From Collinsella aerofaciens (GTDB lineage Bacteria > Actinomycetota > Coriobacteriia > Coriobacteriales > Coriobacteriaceae): 43,268 nt of DNA. The position numbers were made by a program, and so were the translations under genes. Below, piece after piece: positions 37,601 to 43,268 of the stretch; the first letter of the stretch is position 1, and the number at the start of each line of letters is the position of its first letter. Location: NCBI RefSeq assembly GCF_902364945.1, contig NZ_CABJFS010000013.1:1-43268 (forward strand). The letters run 5' to 3'. The notes below the pieces were generated by a model. It was not told where the DNA came from and made no database searches. It saw nothing but the letters and a program-made list of their open reading frames with translations.

Positions 37601-39164
37601 CGGCGCCCTGAACCTTGTTGCCCAGGGGGCCGAACGCCTTGCCGTCCGTCGCTTGCTTCAGTTTGCCGGCAAATGAGATGTTCTGCACCACGCCCGTGGA
37701 GGCAACTCCGCCCATGAGCGACTTCACGCCACCGCCGTTGGCGAAGGTGATGATGTGGCCCTGGCCGTCGAGTGTGCCCGCGAGTATGCCCATGGGGGCA
37801 AAGAAGTACTCGTCATCGATGGTAATGTCGTTGTCGAGAACGTAATAGGCGTCGGCGTCGGCGGGTTTGAACTTGTTTCCGAGGTCGCTCTGCGAGCTCA
37901 GGTGCACTACGTTCTGTGGCTGAGCCACGGGCTCGGTGGGCTTGGGCTTCTCGAGCGCGGCAATGGCATCGGTGAGCGTCTTGGTTGCGGCGTTGACCTC
38001 GGCCTGCTTGGCGTCATCGTTGGCGTAGACGTCTTGAGCGCTCACAAGGGCCTCAGCGAGCTTCGACCAGCTCTCGGCCGTGTAGTCGCTCTCGACCTTG
38101 GCGCTGGCGTCGTCGATGGCGGCCTTGAGGGCATCTTTGTTCACGACGACCACGGCGCTGCCCGAAACCAGCACGGGAAGGCCGCCCTGCGCAGACCAGA
38201 TAAAGCCGGTGGCAGGGGCATCGGTGCTGAGCTTATCGACCGAGGCCTGGGTCTTGAGCTCGCCGGTTGAGATTTTGCTGCCGAAGGAAGCATCAACCTT
38301 GTAGCCGCACGCCTGATCGCCCGCAGTGAACAGATTGTTGGCCACGGTGCCAGACTTATACCAGGCAACGAGGCCGTAGCCGCCAAGGGGCATGCCGCTG
38401 AGGCTGCCGGCGTAATACGAGTTGAGCACCGAACCGCCATCGAGCGTGCCTACGAGACCGGCAGCGTCAGCGAAAGTCCAATTGTCGTCAGAGGGGCTTG
38501 CCGTCGACCAGCACATTTGCACGGTACCCGAGCATGTGGTGGCGATAGGACCGTCGGTGCCAGAAATCGACATCGAACCCGTCACGCCCAGATTCTGCAC
38601 TGTACCGGTCACACTCTTCGCCAACGCCTTGCCGTTGAGCACGATGCTATGGCCCTGGCCATCGAGCGTACCGGTCACGGTCTCGATCTGTTGGTCAGCC
38701 TCAAGGCTGATATTCGCCGCGAGCTTCACGACAGCCCCGGCCTCGATGGTGGTGGGCAGCTCATCGGCAGAAGAGACCATCACAGTCTTGCCGGCCTTGG
38801 CGACACGCACGTCACGTGCCTGCTGAACATCGGCGTCGTCATCGTCGACGTTCACCGCGGCGGCGTTCTGCTCGTCCGCACTCAGCATGGCGGCAAGCCC
38901 CTCATCGGCAGACGGAGCAACGTCGGATCTTGCCTCGTCCGCCGACGCCTCGGCGCCTTCAGCACCCGCCTGCTCGTCCGAAGTGAAACTCGACTCGTCG
39001 GCATTCTCGGCAGCATCCGCCTGCTGCGAGGCCTGGGCCTGCGCCTGCACAGCGATCTCTGCCACGCCCTCGGCAAATGCCGACGTACCCGGCATCGACC
39101 AGACTAGCAGCACCGAGAAAGCAGCGGCCCCCAGGCGCTTGAGCATAATGTTGTTTCGCGTCAC
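34611..39164 (-). CDS. Large surface protein with C-terminal alpha-toroid domain, B12-riboswitch controlled
   Basis: A 1517-residue exported protein. The signal peptide ends near residue 31 (SVLLVWSMPGTSAFA). Next come an Ala/Asp/Glu-rich region and paired beta-rich segments with TLDGQGH motifs (about 80-335 and 420-640), split by a FIVAR-like helical repeat at 345-410; Ig-like and big-like beta domains (about 650-1110); an alpha/alpha-toroid domain of prenyltransferase/intrinsic-factor type (about 1120-1390) with WTRASLVDAVCELL, DLTAMAIQAV and AMATEQALRALTTY; and a single C-terminal span ending in KRRAA. No LPxTG or LAxTG motif. The start GTG has AAGGAG 5 nt upstream. Toroid domains of this kind occur in cobalamin-capturing proteins, which fits the riboswitch upstream. 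Confidence 0.82.
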   Translation of the reverse strand: MTRNNIMLKRLGAAAFSVLLVWSMPGTSAFAEGVAEIAVQAQAQASQQADAAENADESSFTSDEQAGAEGAEASADEARSDVAPSADEGLAAMLSADEQNAAAVNVDDDDADVQQARDVRVAKAGKTVMVSSADELPTTIEAGAVVKLAANISLEADQQIETVTGTLDGQGHSIVLNGKALAKSVTGTVQNLGVTGSMSISGTDGPIATTCSGTVQMCWSTASPSDDNWTFADAAGLVGTLDGGSVLNSYYAGSLSGMPLGGYGLVAWYKSGTVANNLFTAGDQACGYKVDASFGSKISTGELKTQASVDKLSTDAPATGFIWSAQGGLPVLVSGSAVVVVNKDALKAAIDDASAKVESDYTAESWSKLAEALVSAQDVYANDDAKQAEVNAATKTLTDAIAALEKPKPTEPVAQPQNVVHLSSQSDLGNKFKPADADAYYVLDNDITIDDEYFFAPMGILAGTLDGQGHIITFANGGGVKSLMGGVASTGVVQNISFAGKLKQATDGKAFGPLGNKVQGAVLNCSTSVTGKGVAGFARTLDGGIVSNCVSTSKGTAGALFATYSAGQLVNTYWGAFLTNKMGAPASALVNSYAVDPADMATDAFADLINANCGANGSSWGIDKNGTPVFGSGNSYQAPEDTTPEDAYTVSFTANDGTSQTVAGHMLEVSPDAVDAYRKLGVFALKGVPATSTITWGTDDANRGNIGINESTGELYVYDNATGTVTATEHKADGSEQTVATIKIKAKAKQFDDFELWYRASDGTVSNVTDGAATVQGSEVRNLEIRVHYVDADKGEYVPVSFSRFHFASSDPTTIYSNDYSACFYFKHAGSATITVTPRDAASAGAGSKSVTLTSEAVAATSISMGYNEDGATVYLQGRSPLSERGAFLTDHARPVVTPDNATNRDNFTVTSSDPAVAAYTTAGEIGYTAYKAGATTFTATLPDTDAEGKAISASCDVTYAYQNPLTSVTAGTGSLYLKAGSAQKLDLTFTGKNDADGWSVTEPGLTWSFKTLDDKDATGIVSIDRNEKGAWKHVDGAPDDGLYVASSDYMVTALSAGTVVATGTPVDTTAGAEPVTLTITVAGVAASPATSESASAGIDAAAAFIDARRSSDAFQYGDEWEIYDFAKAGRKIDSKLLDNYRASLAEHKAEWGSATCALTETERVALALSAIGEDITDYDGVNLVELICGRTDMTRANEKIFALMALNASGSDAPAGSAWTRASLVDAVCELLGSGDAVEGTRLGDVDLTAMAIQAVAPYAGDTKVDAAIENGLSYLKGRMSAGTCDFGSAEANAQVILALLSLDRDPANPVNGFANAVTNVVCALDLYRVDGGNGYAHSKGGAANAMATEQALRALTTYRVSSGETIAWKTAVTAGKGSSSKDPQKPTVAPGVLTPGAGSDGGAGNGTGGFAGVMAPVAAKMAGASSREGAKAAGDSKDEAESGKKDLTESSVAGKTDKSGKKSGTSGKTAALSAGAANKAADAGPNGFAIAGVAVGIVGIGAVGGWFVYTKRRAA

Positions 39165-39171
39165 CCGTTCT

Positions 39172-39212
39172 CCTTCTTTCGCGAACCTGCAATAGAGCCG
39201 TGGCGAAGAAGG
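39172..39212 (-). promoter_or_regulatory. Putative anti-ribosome-binding-site hairpin
   Basis: Read on the minus strand, CCTTCTTCGC (39203-39212) can pair with GCGAAAGAAGG (39172-39182), with one bulged A. The second half contains the AAGGAG of the surface-protein gene. It would allow the riboswitch above to act on translation. Confidence 0.55.
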
Positions 39213-39342
39213 CGGGACAGGCGATACCCCGGCAGCACAAAAGCGCACGCCAGCCACCCTATCAGCAGCAAAACGCACGCTCAGCAGCACCCCTTGTAGA
39301 CCGGAATCCAGCGGCAAGCAGAGAGGCCCTCGGTTTCGAGAA

Positions 39343-39448
39343 GAGCACGGGCAGGTAATCTGACTCGCGGGCACGCCCGCACACAGTAACCGCCTTGCTC
39401 GGGATTCTCACCCGATTCCCCTTTATGCGCTCGCGCGCACCCGTGCTC
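39343..39448 (-). promoter_or_regulatory. Cobalamin riboswitch
   Basis: On the minus strand the order of conserved parts is complete: closing stem GAGCACGGG/CCCGTGCTC (39440-39448 and 39343-39351), GGGAATCGGGTGAGAATCCCG for the core and P5-type stem, GCGGTTACTGTG, and AGTCAGATTACCTGCC. These match the known cobalamin (adenosylcobalamin) riboswitch consensus. It lies about 180 nt upstream of the surface-protein start. Confidence 0.93.
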
Positions 39449-39613
39449 CGGCTTCTATTTTTTAACGGAGGAAGTGTACGTTACCGCAGGTAAATCGGTC
39501 AATGCACTACACAAAAACCGCCATATCCGAGCCATATGGCTCCCGGATAACCGCCTATAGGCAGCCCATATCGCCAGCCGTCCACCGAGCCGTCCCTGCC
39601 CGCAAGATTGAGC

Positions 39614-39653
39614 AAACGGTCCCGCACGATTACTCGTACGGGACCGTTTTTAG
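39614..39653. terminator. Terminator-like stem after C69 peptidase gene
   Basis: An 11-bp perfect outer stem (AAACGGTCCCG, 39614-39624, with 39639-39649) followed by TTTTT on the plus strand; on the minus strand the T-run is weaker. It is preceded by CGCAAGATTGAGC (39601-39613), also found at 42041-42053. Confidence 0.75.
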
Positions 39654-39682
39654 TTAGGGCTGTCGTCTATGACCCGCTCCGG

Positions 39683-41827
39683 TTAATTCGCACGCTTGCG
39701 GATAAGCACGGCCCCTATAACGGCCAGAACTCCAGCCACCGTCAGAAGCGCCACGGTCACCACAGACGAATCACCGGTCTTGGCAAGCCCTCCCTTGGTC
39801 GCCTTCTTGGCGGTATCGGTCTTGACGTCCGTCTTCACATCCGTCTTCTGACCGGGCTTCTGCCCAGGCTCCTCCTGCGCAGCCTGCGTCACGGTCACCG
39901 TCGCTTCATCGGACGTGGAAACCAGCCCGGCAGCACTCGTCACCTCAACGCGATACACCTTTGAACCGACCTCGGTCGTCGCGGCGACGTACTCAGCCGC
40001 CGTCGCCCCGTCGATGGCAGAGAAGTTACCGTCCTCGCCCTTGACGAACCACTGGTAGGTAAGCTGGGCATCCGAGCCATCCACGCTGTCATCAACCGTC
40101 GCGGCAACGCTCAGCTTGGCCTCAGCGCCCTGAGCACACGTTACCGACTGCGGCTGAGCCGTGATGCTGGGAGCAACAAAAGCGGACGCGTACATAATCG
40201 GGGTCCGGGAGGTTCCATTCTCGGCGTCATAGTCGCTCGGCATAAACGCACTCGAGGTATCTCCCGCATTCACGTAGGCGCGCATCTCATCGAGAAGCTT
40301 GGCCGCCTTGTTGTAGACCTGTTCGCTCACTGCGGCAAACGCCTTGTTGGCAAGGTCCGTGCGCTGATCGGCAGGGGTTGCCTGCATCAACCCGTCAACA
40401 ACGTCCTGCTGGGCGATAACCTGCTTCTGAAGGACATCGAGGTAGGCGCGCACGTTCTCACCCATCGAGGCACGGTTGTTGTAGGCGAGCGTGTTGATGT
40501 CCATGAAGACGTAGTCGAGGTTCTTGCCGTCCTTTTCGACCAAAGCCTGCGCGACGTCGTCCTTGCGTCCTGTATAAGTGCCGTCCACCGTGTTCCACGC
40601 CGGGAAGTAGTCAGCCGGAACTTCCGTCAACAGCGCAGAGTAGCTGGGCAGGTACACGCTGAACTCGCAACGCGAAAGCGCTTCCCACTGAATCGTGGCG
40701 ATATCACTGGAAAGGCCGGACCGAATCTGGAAGATATTGCTCTCGGTCGTCCTGTTGTTGCCGATGGCATACAGGGCACTGTTGAGATTGGCGTTGAGGC
40801 TGTCATCCTGCTCACCGCGGGCAGCGAGGGAACGCAACGCCGTGAACGTATCGGATTTGATGCCCGGCGTAAACGTCAGCTGCGGGTCGATGAGCGAGGT
40901 GACGCGACCCTGTTCATCAACGGTATAGTCCGTCTGAGGCGCAAGGGCAGCACCGAAGTAAGCACGTCCCTGGGCCAGGCGCGTATTCTGCGACGAACCC
41001 GAATTCTCCTTGCCATACGTCTTGAAGATGTTCGGCGTGCCGTCGTCATAGGTTACGAGAACGCCGTTGGACTCGGGCAGCGTCACGACATCGGCCGAGT
41101 GCAGGCACTGACTCGCATCGTCAAGATCGACCTTATACTGCAGGCCGCCGATGTTGGGATTAACGGACGCCACGTCGTCGCCCATCTTGACGGCAATCCA
41201 CTGATGGCCCGAAAGCTGAGCGAAAATCCAGGTCTCGGTATTGTCGGCAATGACGATCTGGTTGCAGCCCTGAGAGCCATACTGATCGACGATGGCGCCG
41301 AGCTTCTCCACGCCGTCGCGCGCCGTGGACGAAACGCTCAACAGGTAGTCGGCCAGGTTATACTCGCCGATGCCCGTGTCGACAAGAGGGTCGATAGCAT
41401 CGATTCCGTCGTTGTAATCCGTTGTGAGCGTCGCGGAAACGGAGACGCCGCGCTCGTTGGTGCCGGCCTCGGAATACACGCGGGACGCTGCCTCGTCGTC
41501 CTGGGCATCCCACTCATCGGGATTGTCACGAACATAGGTGTAACGATACGAGCGACCCTGATAGGTGTACTCAAAGCCGGTCCCCGGCACAGAATCGTTC
41601 TCGAAAGAACGGAAGACAGGGTTGTCGATCGGCTGCTGCACGCCAAAGGTCTTGCAGTAGCGAGGTGAATAGTCCTCGGCGCGGCCGACATAGGTATCGC
41701 CCGTCGTTGTCTGGTTCTTACCGATGTAAACCTGCGTGCAGGCGAGCGCGGGCGCGGGCATGGCAAGCACAAGCGCCGCGACTACCCCCCCCCTAAACGC
41801 CTTCTTAGCAAAAGCCGGTAACCTCAT
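39683..41827 (-). CDS. C69-family dipeptidase with LAKTG surface anchor
   Basis: A 714-residue exported N-terminal-nucleophile peptidase. The signal peptide of 29 residues ends ALA, exposing Cys30 as the likely catalytic nucleophile (CTQVYIGKN), as in PepD/C69 enzymes. The peptidase domain spans about 30-530 (GRAEDYSPRYCKTFG, AGTNERGVSVSATLT). An Ig-like domain follows (about 550-655, ITAQPQSVTCAQG), then a Lys/Thr-rich stalk and a sorting signal: LAKTG, a hydrophobic span and RKRAN. This suggests covalent attachment by a class E-type sortase. ATG at 41827 follows GGAGGGGGG. A run of nine G in codons 12-15 of the coding strand lies inside the signal peptide. Confidence 0.9.
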   Translation of the reverse strand: MRLPAFAKKAFRGGVVAALVLAMPAPALACTQVYIGKNQTTTGDTYVGRAEDYSPRYCKTFGVQQPIDNPVFRSFENDSVPGTGFEYTYQGRSYRYTYVRDNPDEWDAQDDEAASRVYSEAGTNERGVSVSATLTTDYNDGIDAIDPLVDTGIGEYNLADYLLSVSSTARDGVEKLGAIVDQYGSQGCNQIVIADNTETWIFAQLSGHQWIAVKMGDDVASVNPNIGGLQYKVDLDDASQCLHSADVVTLPESNGVLVTYDDGTPNIFKTYGKENSGSSQNTRLAQGRAYFGAALAPQTDYTVDEQGRVTSLIDPQLTFTPGIKSDTFTALRSLAARGEQDDSLNANLNSALYAIGNNRTTESNIFQIRSGLSSDIATIQWEALSRCEFSVYLPSYSALLTEVPADYFPAWNTVDGTYTGRKDDVAQALVEKDGKNLDYVFMDINTLAYNNRASMGENVRAYLDVLQKQVIAQQDVVDGLMQATPADQRTDLANKAFAAVSEQVYNKAAKLLDEMRAYVNAGDTSSAFMPSDYDAENGTSRTPIMYASAFVAPSITAQPQSVTCAQGAEAKLSVAATVDDSVDGSDAQLTYQWFVKGEDGNFSAIDGATAAEYVAATTEVGSKVYRVEVTSAAGLVSTSDEATVTVTQAAQEEPGQKPGQKTDVKTDVKTDTAKKATKGGLAKTGDSSVVTVALLTVAGVLAVIGAVLIRKRAN
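41785..41793 (-). repeat. Poly-G9 tract in the C69 signal peptide
   Basis: Nine C on the plus strand (nine G in the coding strand), in codons Arg12-Gly-Gly-Val15. A one-base slip would frameshift the gene within the signal peptide. Confidence 0.85.
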
Positions 41828-42239
41828 ACGTTCCCCCCTCCACACGGAGCCCGAACTACCCACCAACAATATGCGTAATGAAAACACTTTAGCTGGGTAA
41901 ATCGGATTGAATATGCAGTAATCAGCTTATCTTATGTGTTAAGGAAGTATGGACACGGCACTCGTAACAACCCGTGACCGGTCGTTTGCATCTGGCAGGC
42001 GGCATTCCCCGCAGGGTTGAACAGGCCGATAAGCCCCGTGCGCAAGATTGAGCGGGCCGAGTGTCCCCCGTGGGACTGAGGGGGCCGAATGTACCTGTTA
42101 GAGGCCATTTAAGCGTTTTAACGGGGACTTTTGGCCCCCTCAGTCCCACGGGGGACACTCGGCCCGCTCATGCCCGACTGGAACGGCACGCGCTATTATG
42201 GTTGCCGTTTGCGTGAGCTATATAGATGGGAGCGTACCT
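41828..42239. other. Intergenic region C69 / HAD phosphatase
   Basis: 412 nt without a gene. The promoters of the two divergent genes must lie at the edges. The centre is occupied by the 37-bp inverted repeat at 42050-42169. Confidence 0.7.
42050..42169. repeat. 37-bp perfect inverted repeat
   Basis: Arms 42050-42086 and 42133-42169 are exactly complementary, beginning GAGCGGGCCGAGTGTCCC; loop 46 nt. Each arm also contains the smaller palindrome GTCCCCCGTGGGAC-like sequence. No direct flanking duplication was found. Confidence 0.92.
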
Positions 42240-42905
42240 ATGGCAGCTTTTTCCACTGTGATCTTTGACCTTGACGGCACTATCCTCAACACGCTCGAGG
42301 ACCTGGCGGCCGCCGGCAATCACACCTGCGAGATGCACGGCTGGCCCACGTTTGCCGTGGACGAGTACCGCTACAAGGTGGGAAACGGCATGCTTAAGCT
42401 GGTCGAGCGCTTTATGCCCGCCGAGTACGCGGGCGACGGCCGTATGTTTGAGCAGACGCTTGCCGAGTTTAGGGCCTATTACGGCGAGCACAAGGAGGAC
42501 CACACCTCACCCTACGCCGGCACGATTGAGATGCTCTACCGTCTGCGCACAGCGGGCGTTCAGCTTGCCGTGCTCACCAACAAGGATCATATTTCGGCAG
42601 CCCCGCTTATCGAGAAATACTTTGGCCCCGATCGCTTTGCGCTGGTACAGGGCCGTGTGGGCGCATTTCCGCCCAAGCCCGAGGCACCCGCCACGTTGCA
42701 TGTGATGAAAGAGCTGGGCGCCGATCCGGCAACCACGCTCTATGTGGGCGATTCGAATGTCGATGTCCTGACCGGCCACAACGCCGGCCTTAAGAGCGCC
42801 GGCGTCAGCTGGGGCTTCCGCGGCCGCGCAGAGCTGGAGGCCGCCGGCGCCGACTACGTGGTAGATACGCAGGACGAACTCGCCGAGCTAATCTTGGGCG
42901 AGTAG
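42240..42905 (+). CDS. HAD-superfamily phosphatase, phosphoglycolate-phosphatase-like
   Basis: A 221-residue subfamily IA hydrolase with a cytoplasmic, Mg-dependent phosphatase role. Motif I FDLDGTILNT (about 8-17) carries the nucleophile Asp; motif II is TNK near 115; motif III Lys is in PPKPEAP; motif IV GDSNVDV near 175. A helical cap lies between 20 and 85. The substrate could be phosphoglycolate, pyrophosphate or a sugar phosphate. ATG at 42240 follows GGGAG; a 14-residue upstream extension was rejected. Confidence 0.9.
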   Translation: MAAFSTVIFDLDGTILNTLEDLAAAGNHTCEMHGWPTFAVDEYRYKVGNGMLKLVERFMPAEYAGDGRMFEQTLAEFRAYYGEHKEDHTSPYAGTIEMLYRLRTAGVQLAVLTNKDHISAAPLIEKYFGPDRFALVQGRVGAFPPKPEAPATLHVMKELGADPATTLYVGDSNVDVLTGHNAGLKSAGVSWGFRGRAELEAAGADYVVDTQDELAELILGE

Positions 42906-42946
42906 CGAAGCTGGCGCGCTGCTCGGTCGCGGCGATGCTGCCGCGC

Positions 42947-43118
42947 GGAAAATGCGTCCCGTTTTGATGCCTCAAACTGGGACGCATTTTCCGGTTGAGC
43001 CCCATCGGGGAAACCGCATCCCGTTTCAGAGCAATATTCCGGGTCGCGGTTTCCGCAACCCACCCCATCCGGAAACCGCGACCCATTATTCGGCCAAAAA
43101 CCGGGTCGCATTTTCCCG
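42947..43118 (+). repeat. Triple-hairpin element, copy B
   Basis: Same organisation as 20240-20405. The first unit is a perfect 14-bp hairpin (GGAAAATGCGTCCC, 42947-42960, with 42979-42992). The second and third units join in a perfect 15-bp stem (43041-43055 with 43070-43084) with a 14-nt loop, as in copy A. TTCGGCCAAA recurs at 43089-43098. Confidence 0.85.
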
Positions 43119-43133
43119 ACCACTCGATGCAAC

Positions 43134-43188
43134 GTCGGCACAAGGAGTGTCCCCAACTGCCGGCAGAAAAGGAACGTCCCCAACTGCC
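43134..43188 (+). repeat. Two overlapping GTCCC-loop hairpins
   Basis: First: GTCGGCA/TGCCGGC (43134-43140, 43158-43164; one G-T) with AAGGAGTGTCCCC. Second: GGCAG/CTGCC (43162-43166, 43184-43188) with AAAAGGAACGTCCCC. They share the TGCCGGCAG junction. Confidence 0.75.
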
Positions 43189-43204
43189 ACCTTCCAGCAA
43201 CGAG

Positions 43205-43229
43205 AACGCCGCAGGTAGAGGACGGACAG
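43205..43229 (+). repeat. 25-bp dispersed repeat, copy 2
   Basis: Matches 15502-15526 with one difference. Here its AGAGGA could serve as the ribosome-binding site of the gene starting at 43235. Confidence 0.72.
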
Positions 43230-43234
43230 ACACT

Positions 43235-43268
43235 ATGACCCAATCCGAGGGCACTAAAAAGATAGGAG
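43235..43268 (+). CDS. Possible gene start, truncated by window edge
   Basis: An open frame begins with ATG at 43235 (MTQSEGTKKIG) and runs off the window after 11 residues. AGAGGA lies about 12 nt upstream, a rather long spacing. Too little is present to name it, and a chance ATG cannot be excluded. Confidence 0.3.
   Translation, partial: MTQSEGTKKIG

Larger units (their letters stand above)
42906..43234. other. Repeat-filled intergenic region at right edge
   Basis: About 330 nt with no complete gene. From left to right it holds triple-hairpin copy B, two joined GTCCC-loop hairpins and the second copy of the 25-bp repeat. Confidence 0.75.

Overview
The window looks like a chromosomal segment of a high-GC, anaerobic, gut-type actinobacterium of the class Coriobacteriia, most likely Collinsella or a close relative. 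This is a judgement from gene content and order, not a search result. Supporting signs are the actinobacterial heat-shock order dnaK-grpE-dnaJ-hspR, a DUF5692-type membrane protein, many [4Fe-4S] proteins, nickel-hydrogenase maturation genes and LAKTG-type surface anchoring. No rRNA, tRNA, CRISPR array, transposase or phage gene was seen.

Layout. 0.3-7.2 kb: hypA and a 925-residue multi-cluster FAD/NAD(P) oxidoreductase (minus strand), divergent from a TetR regulator and a DUF5692 membrane protein, then a membrane-anchored protein of unknown function. 7.2-12.8 kb: a DUF4143-type AAA ATPase, a small Pro/Lys-rich protein, clpB and an orphan exported protein. 13.0-20.1 kb: a YbhJ-like aconitase-superfamily hydratase and the dnaK-grpE-dnaJ-hspR operon. 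20.2-27.2 kb: a repeat element, a 2[4Fe-4S] ferredoxin, the NAD de novo operon nadA-nadB-nadC-niaR, and a LytTR/GHKL two-component pair. 27.3-34.4 kb: a UDG-fold-like protein, thioredoxin, a small protein coupled to nikR, then hypF-hypC-hypD-hypE. 34.6-43.3 kb: a 1517-residue surface protein behind a cobalamin riboswitch, a surface-anchored C69 peptidase, a HAD phosphatase and a possible gene start at the right edge.

How the parts fit. dnaK and clpB share an identical split palindrome over their promoter regions, so HspR, the last gene of the dnaK operon, probably controls both. The nad operon carries its own repressor (NiaR) and a 44-bp palindrome over the nadA promoter. NikR and five hyp genes point to a nickel-iron hydrogenase encoded elsewhere. 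The riboswitch-controlled surface protein has an alpha-toroid C-terminal domain like those of cobalamin-capture proteins and is a candidate corrinoid-uptake component.

The intergenic DNA is unusually structured. About eleven short hairpins share a GTCCC core in the loop but have unrelated, self-complementary arms. A triple-hairpin element of about 170 bp occurs twice, 22.7 kb apart, with a compensatory base change in a perfect stem. A further perfect 37-bp inverted repeat, a 25-bp one and a 22-bp one are also present. These non-coding families are the strongest candidates for something undescribed.
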